From: a virus
Virus record (IMG/VR): IMGVR_UViG_3300032288_004567
Coordinates: 1-38,703 of that record
Strand: one strand, 5' to 3'
DNA: 38,703 bases
Both the position numbers and the translations under genes were made by a program. The notes under the pieces are model-generated. The model had not been told where the DNA came from. It did no database searches and was given only the letters and a program-made list of their open reading frames with translations. Below, piece after piece: positions 30,603 through 38,394 of this stretch (position 1 is its first letter; every line of letters begins with the position of its first letter).

Positions 30603-30791
30603 ATGGACTACGACGACGAAGACGATAACCAAAATGAAAACACCGGCTGTGGATGCGGCGGTTGTTTATTTATAATTTTTTATACATTTACTGCATGGTT
30701 TATTTTATGGGCCATCTGCTTTGGTGTACGCCTACCTCCGGGCTTACTTGAAATTGATATCTTTCCTCCCTCAATTCGAATCACAAAATAA
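30603..30791 (+). CDS. Small membrane protein with acidic N-terminus
   Basis: A 62-residue protein: an acidic first 13 residues, a GCGCGGC cluster, then one hydrophobic helix (LFIIFYTFTAWFILWAICFG). It overlaps the next gene by one base (TAATG). Unknown. Confidence 0.55.
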   Translation: MDYDDEDDNQNENTGCGCGGCLFIIFYTFTAWFILWAICFGVRLPPGLLEIDIFPPSIRITK

Positions 30792-31231
30792 TGAAAGATA
30801 AAATAAAAATAGCTTTGGAATTTGTTAAATTTTTAATATCTGATAAAGAATTTTTAACAGCCTCTATAATATTTGTTATTTCATTTGCAGCGTGGTTGTA
30901 TTTGATGATTATCAGGCATAGCATGCTTGATATGTTTGTTCAGCCGCTGGCTGGTTACATGGGCTACCGTATTGCCAGGTATGGTAGATTCGCCTTCCTT
31001 CCCGGGGGTAAATGGTTAAGTGATCATTTTTATGCTAGAGTAAAGTATGGATTTGAATCCTGGTATAACTATTTTCGATTCATCAAAGAGAATACCTTTA
31101 CTCTGGATTATGAATACATTAGCAGAGAAATGATAAAGGGCGATCCGTCGTCCAAAAGAGAAACAACAGGCGTAGGTGCTGTCACCTTTGGCCTTGGAAG
31201 AAGTAAATATATTTTCAACCTGCAACACTAA
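30791..31231 (+). CDS. Membrane protein
   Basis: A 146-residue protein with one clear hydrophobic helix at about residues 22-42 (TASIIFVISFAAWLYLMII) and an aromatic, basic C-terminal domain. First of three membrane proteins in a row after the 30603 gene; unknown function. Confidence 0.6.
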   Translation: MKDKIKIALEFVKFLISDKEFLTASIIFVISFAAWLYLMIIRHSMLDMFVQPLAGYMGYRIARYGRFAFLPGGKWLSDHFYARVKYGFESWYNYFRFIKENTFTLDYEYISREMIKGDPSSKRETTGVGAVTFGLGRSKYIFNLQH

Positions 31232-31240
31232 ACACACATC

Positions 31241-31621
31241 ATGGATCCGACACTCGAACCCTATGTCAAGAAACTGTTAGATGGCGGTATGAAGACCGCT
31301 GAAGACATTGCTAAATTTGTTGAAGTTCAGACACCTGAACTTGGAAAAGAAATTATTACCTGGGGCGCAGCATCAGAAATTGTTGTGCCTATTTTTGGTT
31401 TACTGCTAGTAGTCACGACAATCTGGTTCCATTTTACTTATCGTAAAGAGAAGTGGTATAGTGGCGAAACTCGTTACGACGAGCCTCCAATTGTGCTTTT
31501 TAATACCATTGCATTTCTTGTGGGCATGCTCCTTTTCTTTATTCAGATTATGGATGTGCTTTATCCCATTATGGCTCCTCGTCTGTACATTCTGGAGAAG
31601 GTCAGTTCATTCGTTAAATAA
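31241..31621 (+). CDS. Two-helix membrane protein, paralogue of 31627
   Basis: A 126-residue protein: an amphipathic N-terminal 35 residues, two hydrophobic segments (about residues 46-66 IVVPIFGLLLVVTTIWFHF and 84-108 VLFNTIAFLVGMLLFFIQIM), and the ending APRLYILEKVSSFVK. The next protein ends APKVYLLETFSNVIK in the same context, so the two are related by duplication. Size and topology fit a phage holin pair, but this is only inference. Confidence 0.6.
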   Translation: MDPTLEPYVKKLLDGGMKTAEDIAKFVEVQTPELGKEIITWGAASEIVVPIFGLLLVVTTIWFHFTYRKEKWYSGETRYDEPPIVLFNTIAFLVGMLLFFIQIMDVLYPIMAPRLYILEKVSSFVK

Positions 31622-31626
31622 TCAAT

Positions 31627-32055
31627 ATGGCTAATACATCTACTCCTCCCCCTGCAATGGAATCCATTGATCAATTTGTTCAGTGGGCTGTTGAAAATGC
31701 ACAAGTGAAAGGTCCCAAGATTGTGGACTGGCTTTATACTGAAGTGCCTGAAGTTGTTCAACAATTTCTAGCGTGGAGCTTTGCAGAAAGCTTCCTTGGA
31801 TTCTTAGTTCGCTTCTTCTTTATTTTTGTTTATCCATTTGTTTTATATAAAGTAGCAAAGCACTTTTACGACAAATTAGAAGTAAGCAAAGCGCGTGATG
31901 AATCCTTCTTCTGGTTTCCAACTGTTATTATTAGTGGAGTTACTATTTTGGTATCTCAAATAGTCAGCTGGAACACCATTAATTTAATATGGTTAAAGAT
32001 CTGGCTAGCACCTAAGGTGTACCTGCTTGAAACCTTTTCTAATGTAATTAAATAA
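31627..32055 (+). CDS. Two-helix membrane protein, paralogue of 31241
   Basis: A 142-residue protein with hydrophobic segments at about residues 53-74 (SFLGFLVRFFFIFVYPFVLY) and 96-118 (FWFPTVIISGVTILVSQIV) and the ending APKVYLLETFSNVIK shared with the upstream gene. Membrane topology resembles holin or holin-like proteins. Five bases separate the two genes. Confidence 0.6.
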   Translation: MANTSTPPPAMESIDQFVQWAVENAQVKGPKIVDWLYTEVPEVVQQFLAWSFAESFLGFLVRFFFIFVYPFVLYKVAKHFYDKLEVSKARDESFFWFPTVIISGVTILVSQIVSWNTINLIWLKIWLAPKVYLLETFSNVIK

Positions 32056-32057
32056 TT

Positions 32058-32330
32058 ATGAGTAAAAAACAACAGTCTCCACAAAAGATTCTCATTGAAG
32101 TGCTCGAAGGAGTTAATCCTATTGCGCATATGTTTATTTTTGATTCGCTTTCCAAGAACATTGACATCGTTCTTACGCACCAAGAAGAACTTCGAGAGAG
32201 TTTTAAGAAGACTCTAATCGATGGTGATGCTTGGATTAATGCAGCTGAGCAGCTCAAAGTTGCCTTAGGCTGGGAGGATCAACCTACAAAACAAACTACT
32301 AATGACTCTGTTTCAGAAGTTAGTGTATAA
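32058..32330 (+). CDS. Small hypothetical protein
   Basis: A 90-residue acidic helical protein (QKILIEVLEGVNPIAHMFIF then FKKTLIDGDAWINAAEQLKV). It starts two bases after the upstream stop (TAATTATG) and overlaps the next gene by 29 bases. Unknown. Confidence 0.6.
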   Translation: MSKKQQSPQKILIEVLEGVNPIAHMFIFDSLSKNIDIVLTHQEELRESFKKTLIDGDAWINAAEQLKVALGWEDQPTKQTTNDSVSEVSV

Positions 32331-32490
32331 GCTATACAGACGGGTGATGAACCCATACTTCCATAAGTATCCCGGGGCGATGATTCCTGTTATGTTTTCA
32401 TTTCAGGACAGCATTAGAGAGGCCGGATTTAGAGATGAGGAATTAATTCTGTTAAGAAAACAATATGATGAATCAAAAAAAGCCAAGTAA
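32302..32490 (+). CDS. Small hypothetical protein
   Basis: A 62-residue basic protein (LFQKLVYKLYRRVMNPYFHK) with an amphipathic N-terminus. It overlaps both neighbours (29 and 26 bases), which makes it a weaker call than they are, but the frame fills the gap between them. Confidence 0.5.
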   Translation: MTLFQKLVYKLYRRVMNPYFHKYPGAMIPVMFSFQDSIREAGFRDEELILLRKQYDESKKAK

Positions 32491-32785
32491 ATTGGCGTCT
32501 GCATTAGCAGGTTGTTATACCATATTCATGGTACTATCTACTGCTTTAATTATTACTGTCTTATGCTTTTGGGTTGTAAAAGCTTCTTTAGCAGTACTGG
32601 ATCCGGCTGATCCTATGAAGAAGCTTGAAGCTGCTATTGATGCACTGCCTGACAGTCCATTGAAGCGTAATCTCTATACTATCCTAGCATCTGAATATGC
32701 GAGTGATAGTGAGGAATTGAATGGTATTCTGCAGGCATACTCTGAGATGAAAATTCAAGAGCTGCAGAATGGTAAATCACTATAA
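32465..32785 (+). CDS. Membrane-anchored protein
   Basis: A 106-residue protein with one N-terminal hydrophobic helix at about residues 12-43 (YTIFMVLSTALIITVLCFWV) and a soluble C-terminal helical region. Adjacent ATGs at 32465 and 32468 are equally likely starts. Signal-anchor topology resembles a spanin or regulator of lysis, without further proof. Confidence 0.55.
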   Translation: MMNQKKPSKLASALAGCYTIFMVLSTALIITVLCFWVVKASLAVLDPADPMKKLEAAIDALPDSPLKRNLYTILASEYASDSEELNGILQAYSEMKIQELQNGKSL

Positions 32786-32788
32786 GCC

Positions 32789-33070
32789 ATGCATAGTCAT
32801 TCAGCTAATAATGAAATAAATATATCAATTCATCAAACTCCTGTATTACCATCTGCGCAGCATATTTTAAATGTGCTGCGCAATTTGCTTAAATATGCAG
32901 AACGCAATACGTGTTTGCATGATGAGACATATAGAGGTGGTACGAATTGGGAAATCTGTTCTTCTTGCGGTGCTCGCTGGGCCGATGATGAGGGAGGAAA
33001 ACCTCCTTATGTTCATGAGTATCCGAAAGCTATTTTAGATGCTCAAGATCTTTTAATCTTATACAAATGA
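32789..33070 (+). CDS. Small zinc-binding phage protein
   Basis: A 93-residue protein with NTCLHDETYRGGTNWEICSS then CGARWADDEGG at about residues 46-76. The C-x-H...C-x-x-C-G-x-x-WADDEGG pattern is a recurrent small phage protein with one zinc site. The C-terminal helix (YPKAILDAQDLLILYK) is also family-like. Function unknown. Confidence 0.65.
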   Translation: MHSHSANNEINISIHQTPVLPSAQHILNVLRNLLKYAERNTCLHDETYRGGTNWEICSSCGARWADDEGGKPPYVHEYPKAILDAQDLLILYK

Positions 33071-33077
33071 AAACAAA

Positions 33078-33497
33078 ATGATTGAATGTGATGATGTTGA
33101 AGAGGTTAGTTCAGCACCTTCAACGCTGGAAGAATATGTAAGAAGTTGTTTAGACCAGCATGTTTCTTTTGAAGCTAATGTAGCCAAGAAGAAACTGTAT
33201 GGAATCTTTTATAATGGTGTGCGTATTAAAACGCATTCCAAAAAGGGGGTATTTAATAATCCGGGAGCAGCTAAGCTTTCATTGTATCAATGCTTTAATA
33301 ATAAAGCGAGGACACTGGCTTATGCTAGGCCTAAAGATCCTAATGCACTTAATCTCAGCCATGTGGCGTACCATGATACATCTGGGCTGGCTGAAATATT
33401 TAAAGGTAAAAACCTTGATCACATGAGTAAAATCTCTGCATTTAGAGAGGAGTTACTTAAACACGTAGAAATTAGGGAGCTTAGCGATGGCTGTTAA
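33078..33497 (+). CDS. Hypothetical protein
   Basis: A 139-residue protein. The middle (KKLYGIFYNGVRIKTHSKKG to AYARPKDPNA) looks like a small alpha/beta fold. It overlaps the next gene by 11 bases. No family recognised. Confidence 0.55.
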   Translation: MIECDDVEEVSSAPSTLEEYVRSCLDQHVSFEANVAKKKLYGIFYNGVRIKTHSKKGVFNNPGAAKLSLYQCFNNKARTLAYARPKDPNALNLSHVAYHDTSGLAEIFKGKNLDHMSKISAFREELLKHVEIRELSDGC

Positions 33498-34212
33498 TGT
33501 TGAGCTTCGTAACTATGGTGTAGAGATAGCTTTATGCGATTATGCGTCAAATAATGCAGGGTGGCAAAACACCTATGAGGCTGAGCTGGAAAATGAAGCT
33601 AAAACTTGGATGAGCCCTGGAAAAGCATTTCCTTGGCGAACAAGAAATAATGCTGGCTATACACATGGGCTATTATTTGATAGCAACATGGCTATTGTTG
33701 TGAAGGACGATGCAGGGAAAGTGCTGGATCAATTTAAAGGATCTGAATGCATGGACCTTACATATGTGCATAAGGAGTACTCATCTGTGCCTTATAAGCA
33801 GTACAGAAGTCATAATTCACATGGAAGGATAACAGCAATGGAGATTACCCAGAGCGGGTACCAACGCAGTAGACTTCCCATTTCTCCTCAACAATATTCC
33901 CGGGATCTAATCCATATTGGCTTGAGTAAAGTCGATTACATTGTAACTAATGATGAGAACGGGTGGTATCTGAATTGCTCAAAAGCTTTTATTGTAGATC
34001 TAGACACCAGTCTGGAATTGACAATAGATAATAAGAAAACGCATAGTGTGAATGCGTGTATGGAAGAGATTAAAATACATGGTCCCACATATCAGCAGGT
34101 GCTTGTTCAAACATATGGGTATTATCCTCCCAAGGTATTTACCGAAGCAAACCGCAGAGATTGTGACAGCCTGTACAAGTATATAATTAGCAAAGCTGAA
34201 TTTAAGAAATAA
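33487..34212 (+). CDS. Hypothetical protein
   Basis: A 241-residue soluble protein rich in Tyr and Asn with no motif I can name. Possible start ATG 33487 lies within the previous gene. It is followed by a 48-base A/C-rich leader for the small gene at 34261. Confidence 0.6.
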   Translation: MAVNVELRNYGVEIALCDYASNNAGWQNTYEAELENEAKTWMSPGKAFPWRTRNNAGYTHGLLFDSNMAIVVKDDAGKVLDQFKGSECMDLTYVHKEYSSVPYKQYRSHNSHGRITAMEITQSGYQRSRLPISPQQYSRDLIHIGLSKVDYIVTNDENGWYLNCSKAFIVDLDTSLELTIDNKKTHSVNACMEEIKIHGPTYQQVLVQTYGYYPPKVFTEANRRDCDSLYKYIISKAEFKK

Positions 34213-34260
34213 TTCCGTCAGATAAACCCACAACACAACCTCAAAGAAAAACACAATACT

Positions 34261-34416
34261 ATGGCAGTCTCCATTCGCTCATGCAATTGCAAACATGAAT
34301 CCAAGGACAGCATGTATGGCAAATCCCAGCGCTTGCATAACAAGTGCGGTAAAGGTCATCGCTGCACTGTGTGCGGTAACGTGAAAGGTTCTACCGAATC
34401 TCCCACGAAAAAGTAA
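34261..34416 (+). CDS. Small conserved-type zinc protein (51 aa)
   Basis: The frame from ATG 34261 to TAA 34414-34416 gives 51 residues with SCNCKHESKDSMYGKSQRLH, then NKCGKGHRCTVCGNVK: C-x-C-x-H and C-x-x-C around a YGKxxRxHNK core. This order is typical of a short phage zinc protein. It has a long A/C-rich leader without Shine-Dalgarno and a large hairpin directly after it. Not among longer frames but well supported by motif. Confidence 0.7.
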   Translation: MAVSIRSCNCKHESKDSMYGKSQRLHNKCGKGHRCTVCGNVKGSTESPTKK

Positions 34417-34419
34417 TTA

Positions 34420-34473
34420 ATTTGTAGCCTAAAATCCTGGGGTTGATTAATTTCAGCCCCAGGATCTACAAAT
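34420..34473 (+). terminator. Long interrupted hairpin after the 51-aa gene
   Basis: ATCCTGGGGTTGA (34434-34446) pairs with TCAGCCCCAGGAT (34453-34465), 13 bp with one G-U, and an outer ATTTGTAG (34420-34427) pairs with CTACAAAT (34466-34473), with a six-base bulge CCTAAA on one side only. No T-run follows directly. It could be a terminator, a 3'-end stabiliser or a protein or RNA binding site. Confidence 0.5.
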
Positions 34474-34568
34474 AGTTTGCATGTCATTATTTTTAGCTCA
34501 TAATCGATATAGCTGATAGCTAAAGAAAAGAGTCAAAATAGACATAAATATTTAAATATATAAATTGA
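34474..34568 (+). promoter_or_regulatory. Non-coding gap with hairpin and promoter-like sequence
   Basis: TTTAGCT (34492-34498) pairs with AGCTAAA (34518-34524) around a 19-base loop. TATATAAATT at 34557-34566 repeats the core of the phage promoter motif, but it ends two bases before ATG 34569, so a promoter there would give a leaderless message. A separate transcription unit for the modification cassette is plausible. Confidence 0.3.
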
Positions 34569-35516
34569 ATGTTTAATACACCGCCAGTAAATCCTTCGTT
34601 AGCGTTAATAAGGAAAAACGAAGGAAGATTATATTCTGAGGACGTGGCGCTGAAGGAATTAAATGAAAGGTTCGCTGATACATTTACTTCCAGTATAGAA
34701 CCAATGGGAAAGAAAAACCTGGTATATTTCACTATTAATTATAATATAGAGTATGTAGATTTATTTTTGTATTGTCTTAAATCGATTGTTAATAAAGATG
34801 AACCTGATGCATTTGATTTATTGGTGATATGTCCTGTGTCGTTTGAAAAGACAATTAATGAATTGATTTATGATCGTAATATTGATCTGAAAGGATTTAA
34901 TTTACTGTTTCATAATGTGGATGAGGCTAAGGATGGTGTTGAGGCTTCAATGAATAAATTGAAGATATACCAATTCAATAATATCATTGAGTATGGAAAG
35001 GTATTATTCCTGGATGTGGACATATTGGCTAAGGAGCCAATTAGTGAATTGTTTAATTTGGAATTAGATCCTGATATTCTTTATTCCGCTATTCATAATG
35101 CATCTGATCATTTGCATAATACTAAGTTCCATAAATTGGTGGATTATGATTTAGCTAAAATGAATGAATTCCGTGATAAGCGGATATATGCATTTAATGC
35201 AGGTCAATTCATGTTTATTAATAGCATGAAGATGATGCACCACATGTATAATGTGGATTGGATGACTCGAGCTTGGCCCGGAGAATATTTCTTTGAGCAA
35301 GCATTTATGAACCATTATTTTAATTGGTTCTGCATTTCAAATGTGCATTTGTTGGATAATCATGTTAAGTTCATTGCTGTACATTTATGGGACAAAGGAG
35401 ACTTTGCGCATCAGTACAGATTGAGTTATTCTATTATCCATTTTGCTGGGCATGCATGTGATGCTAGCAAGAAGATAGAATACATTCGTCATTTTCACCC
35501 AGACTTAATTAAATAA
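34569..35516 (+). CDS. Glycosyltransferase, GT8-like (DxD)
   Basis: A 315-residue protein. KVLFLDVDILAKEPISELF at about residues 145-163 is a GT-A metal-binding DxD (DVD) strand like those of GT8 enzymes. FNAGQFMFINSMKM (about 213-226) and the C-terminal YSIIHFAGH (about 291-299) fit the acceptor-side segments of that family. It would move a sugar from a nucleotide sugar onto an acceptor in the cytoplasm. First gene of a tight run with a sulfotransferase one base downstream, so its product may be the sulfation substrate. Low-GC N-terminus. Donor and acceptor unknown. Confidence 0.65.
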   Translation: MFNTPPVNPSLALIRKNEGRLYSEDVALKELNERFADTFTSSIEPMGKKNLVYFTINYNIEYVDLFLYCLKSIVNKDEPDAFDLLVICPVSFEKTINELIYDRNIDLKGFNLLFHNVDEAKDGVEASMNKLKIYQFNNIIEYGKVLFLDVDILAKEPISELFNLELDPDILYSAIHNASDHLHNTKFHKLVDYDLAKMNEFRDKRIYAFNAGQFMFINSMKMMHHMYNVDWMTRAWPGEYFFEQAFMNHYFNWFCISNVHLLDNHVKFIAVHLWDKGDFAHQYRLSYSIIHFAGHACDASKKIEYIRHFHPDLIK

Positions 35517-35517
35517 T

Positions 35518-36144
35518 ATGTCCAACTACAAACTTTCTCATTGTAATTTCATTCACATTCCTAAATGTGGCGGTACAGCTTTGAATACTGCACTTTGGCA
35601 ATTAGGAGTAATTACTGATAGAGCGAATCAAATTATTGCTGAACCTGCTTATGGGCATTTATTTCCATCGCAGATGCCTGAGAATGGAAAGCCATTTTTT
35701 AGTTTTGTACGGCATCCTGTTTCTTGGTGGATGTCATTCTACCATTGGAATATGAATCCTGCGCATAGCAGATTCTCAGAGCAGGAACGTGCTACCACTT
35801 CATTTGATGAATGGTTACGTGATTATGGTCAGGCCTGGCTTGGATATTATACGATGCTAGTACGGCGTTATATAGGTAAGGACCTATTGTTCCCATCCAA
35901 TAACAAAGTGGATTTCATTGGGCGTACAGAATACATGTTTCATGACCTGCGTAATATTTTTAATACTATTGGTCAACCTTACAGAGTCGATGTGATGAAG
36001 GATCTTGTCTCTGGTAAACTTTCAATTGATCCTGCCTATGCTAATATTCAGCAATATGACCGTACCGCTGTTTCTCCAGAATCCCGGGAGCTTATTCAGA
36101 AATGTGAGCAGTTCATTTATGTGACGTTTGGATATAAATTATAA
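35518..36144 (+). CDS. Sulfotransferase (PAPS-dependent)
   Basis: A 208-residue protein with the 5'-phosphosulfate loop NFIHIPKCGGTAL at about residues 10-22 (Lys 16 is the expected PAPS contact) and the 3'-phosphate motif FSFVRHPVSWWMSFYHW at about 61-77 (Arg and Ser). FIGRTEYMFHDL near 139-150 also fits the family. It most resembles Sulfotransfer_2-type carbohydrate sulfotransferases. It would transfer sulfate from PAPS to a glycan or other acceptor. The APS kinase at 36866 can make PAPS, which strongly supports this call. Confidence 0.8.
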   Translation: MSNYKLSHCNFIHIPKCGGTALNTALWQLGVITDRANQIIAEPAYGHLFPSQMPENGKPFFSFVRHPVSWWMSFYHWNMNPAHSRFSEQERATTSFDEWLRDYGQAWLGYYTMLVRRYIGKDLLFPSNNKVDFIGRTEYMFHDLRNIFNTIGQPYRVDVMKDLVSGKLSIDPAYANIQQYDRTAVSPESRELIQKCEQFIYVTFGYKL

Positions 36145-36146
36145 TT

Positions 36147-36860
36147 ATGGAGGAATACAACGTAGATTTACTGGGTAAATGGCATCATGACATCGTCATA
36201 TCTGAAGGTGTTAGGACCAGCCATTTGTCTACGCCTTATAATGGTGATGCCTTTGTATGCAAAGAAAAGATAGCCAGCAATATTAAAAGTATTTATGGTG
36301 ATTCTTTGAAAGATAAAAAGGTTCTGGATATCGCCTGTAATGCAGGCGGACATCTATTTGCATTAAATCGGTTCGGTATTAAATCCGGATTTGGATTTGA
36401 TATACGTTCGTTATGGATAAAGCAAGCTAATTGGGTACAAAGGAATATTGATATACCCTGTGATAACTTATTGTTTGCGCAGGGTAGCTTTGATTTGTTG
36501 AAGCATTTTGCTGATCGTCATTTCCATTTGTCTTTGTTCAACGGTATCTTTTACCATCTAGCTAACCCTATTAGCGAGCTGGAGAAGGTAGCGAATAAAA
36601 CATCTGAGATTATTATTGTTAACACTGCATACGATCCTGACTCTAATTGCTCTAATCCCGCACTAATATGTAAGAATGAGTCTAATGCTATGGAGCATGG
36701 CTTGAGCGGTGTTGAAGGTTTATCCTGGCATCCAAATGGCGAGCAGGTTTTATTTAAAATCCTGGCGCATCTTGGATTTCCTTATAATAAACTATCATTC
36801 AAGAATCCTGATAACAGAAGACTCGAGGTCATAGCTTCCCGGGTCCCTGATTTAATATAA
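36147..36860 (+). CDS. SAM-dependent methyltransferase
   Basis: A 237-residue protein with Rossmann motif I KVLDIACNAGGHLFAL at about residues 58-73, GFGFDIRS as motif II, and SLFNGIFYHLANPISELEKV as motifs IV-V. KWHHDIVISEG at the N-terminus resembles CmoB-like enzymes, which act on tRNA, but sugar methyltransferases share this layout. Between the sulfotransferase and the APS kinase, methylation of the same glycan is the simplest idea. It starts two bases after the previous stop. Confidence 0.7.
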   Translation: MEEYNVDLLGKWHHDIVISEGVRTSHLSTPYNGDAFVCKEKIASNIKSIYGDSLKDKKVLDIACNAGGHLFALNRFGIKSGFGFDIRSLWIKQANWVQRNIDIPCDNLLFAQGSFDLLKHFADRHFHLSLFNGIFYHLANPISELEKVANKTSEIIIVNTAYDPDSNCSNPALICKNESNAMEHGLSGVEGLSWHPNGEQVLFKILAHLGFPYNKLSFKNPDNRRLEVIASRVPDLI

Positions 36861-36865
36861 TAAAT

Positions 36866-37375
36866 ATGTATTCAGTATTGTGGCTTTATGGTTTATCTGG
36901 AAGTGGTAAGACTACTCTTACAAGCTATGCACAGCATGTAATTGAGTCTTGGCATATTCCACATATCGTATTAGATGCAGATGAACTGAGAAAGAATTAC
37001 TGGCCTGAGGTTGGGTTATCTAAAGATGCACGATTAGAAAATACTCGACGCATTGCTAGACTTGCCAAGACTTATAAGGACCTGGGTGTAGCTGTAATAG
37101 TTGCGGCTTGCGCTCCATTCCAAGAACAAAGGAATGAAGTGCTGCAGGTATTGCCTGATACTAAATTTGTTTTTGTGAACACTTCATTGGGCACATGTAA
37201 GAAGCGAAAGCCTCATACATATATGGACCAAACTAAATTGGTTTCTTCAGTTGATCCTTTACCTGCTCCCTGGGCAAGTATTGATGGTAGCCGAGAAATT
37301 GAATCGATTCTTGATAGTGTATCTGACATCTTAGAAAGATGGATACCATTCCCTCTCGGTGCCTTGAATTCATAG
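36866..37375 (+). CDS. cysC: Adenylylsulfate (APS) kinase
   Basis: A 169-residue P-loop kinase with LWLYGLSGSGKTTLTSYAQH at the N-terminus (Walker A residues 9-17), LDADELRKNYWPEVGLSKDA (about 40-59), RLENTRRIARLAKTYKDLGV and AVIVAACAPFQEQR. This order matches APS kinase: GLSGSGKST, DGDxxR, GFSxxDRxENIRR, SPxxxxR. It phosphorylates APS to PAPS, the sulfate donor. The Asp-for-Gly change in LDAD and Cys-Ala for Ser in the SP segment are family variations I would note. With the sulfotransferase two genes upstream, the phage supplies its own PAPS; APS must come from the host. The end overlaps the next gene by 37 bases. Confidence 0.8.
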   Translation: MYSVLWLYGLSGSGKTTLTSYAQHVIESWHIPHIVLDADELRKNYWPEVGLSKDARLENTRRIARLAKTYKDLGVAVIVAACAPFQEQRNEVLQVLPDTKFVFVNTSLGTCKKRKPHTYMDQTKLVSSVDPLPAPWASIDGSREIESILDSVSDILERWIPFPLGALNS

Positions 37376-37971
37376 GCTCCAAAGTACAAGAACTAATCCA
37401 ACATGGGATTAGCGTTCATTTGACTAATGGTCGGTGTATAAACAATAAGTATGCCGGTACATTTAATTCTCATAGAAAATCACTGTCTGTAGCCATGGGC
37501 TTAGGTAATTTTAGTGTGTATACATTTTTGCATGAGTACGCACATTTTATTCAGTATAGAGATAAAAATGAGTTATGGAAGCATTTACATGAGGAAGGAC
37601 CATGTAAATATATTGGCTGGTTGAATAGAGAGATTACTCTTTCCAAGTCAGAGATAGAATCAGCATTTAGAAATAGCCTGGCGCTTGAACATGATGCCGA
37701 GACAATGGCTATAGGTATGGCTTTAACGCATAACCTTCCGTTGGATGTTTCTGATATATCTCGCGTCGCTAATAATAATCTACTATTCTATTCTTGGACC
37801 CGAATTAGGCGAGATTGGAATAGTGGTTATATGGGTGTATCTGATGCTATTATTGAACAACACTTACCTGAAGTCCTTCAACCACTTGACTACTTTACTG
37901 ATATGAAAAATGCTAAAAAGATATTTAAACAGGCAGGTGTACGCATCGGCCAACACACCCGGTATTATTGA
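37339..37971 (+). CDS. Zinc metallopeptidase-like (HEYAH)
   Basis: A 210-residue protein with FLHEYAHFIQY at about residues 63-73 (His 65, Glu 66, His 69) and a downstream LEHDAE at about 116-121, a layout of gluzincins in which the third ligand is a Glu. The helix before HEYAH and the following aromatic segment fit a peptidase. No signal peptide is visible, so it probably acts in the cytoplasm or virion. Start ATG 37339 lies inside the kinase gene. Confidence 0.6.
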   Translation: MDTIPSRCLEFIGSKVQELIQHGISVHLTNGRCINNKYAGTFNSHRKSLSVAMGLGNFSVYTFLHEYAHFIQYRDKNELWKHLHEEGPCKYIGWLNREITLSKSEIESAFRNSLALEHDAETMAIGMALTHNLPLDVSDISRVANNNLLFYSWTRIRRDWNSGYMGVSDAIIEQHLPEVLQPLDYFTDMKNAKKIFKQAGVRIGQHTRYY

Positions 37972-37973
37972 TT

Positions 37974-38198
37974 ATGGGCGATACTTCTGATAGCGATATT
38001 TATTTTAATGCTTTCCTCTTAAATCCTTGGCTAGCTTTACATCATACTGTGCTTAATGGTATTGATAGTTTTGCGCAGAGAGAATTTAGGGATGATGTTT
38101 GGAATTTTACTAAAGATACTCTTTGGTCTTCTGTTGATGCTTCTATCAGTACGCATGCTACTTTTGTTGATAACTTTATGAAATCTTATGACACTTGA
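37974..38198 (+). CDS. First member of FMKSYDT-ended ORF chain
   Basis: A 74-residue protein (MGDTSDSDIYFNAFLLNPWL onward). The N-terminal half is unique, while the second half (DDVWNFTKDTLWSSVDASIS) already shows the degenerate four-residue period, and it ends NFMKSYDT, the terminal peptide of all members of the chain. I chose ATG 37974 rather than TTG 37968. Its last 11 bases overlap the start of the next ORF. Confidence 0.6.
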   Translation: MGDTSDSDIYFNAFLLNPWLALHHTVLNGIDSFAQREFRDDVWNFTKDTLWSSVDASISTHATFVDNFMKSYDT

Positions 38199-38394
38199 TA
38201 CTTCTGTTATTAATTCTGTTTATAATTCTGTTTGTAATTCTGTTTGGAATTCTGTTAGTAATTCTGTTTGTAATTCTGTTAGTAATTCTGTTTGGGAGTC
38301 TGTTTGGGCTTCTATTTGTAATTCTGTTCATGATTCTATTAGTAATTCTATTGATAACTCCATTACTACCTTTATGAAATCATATGACACTTAA
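38188..38394 (+). CDS. NSVx tetrapeptide-repeat protein, unit 2
   Basis: A 68-residue protein: MTLDTSVI, then thirteen or so repeats of the pattern N-S-V-x (NSVYNSVCNSVWNSVSNSV), drifting to NSIx, and the ending FMKSYDT. DNA repeats with a 12-base period, AATTCTGTTNNN, where the variable codon is often TAT, TGT, TGG or AGT. The start ATG is in the last codons of the previous ORF (ATGACACTTGA). Function unknown; the regular V every four residues would favour an unusual helix or solenoid. Confidence 0.55.
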   Translation: MTLDTSVINSVYNSVCNSVWNSVSNSVCNSVSNSVWESVWASICNSVHDSISNSIDNSITTFMKSYDT

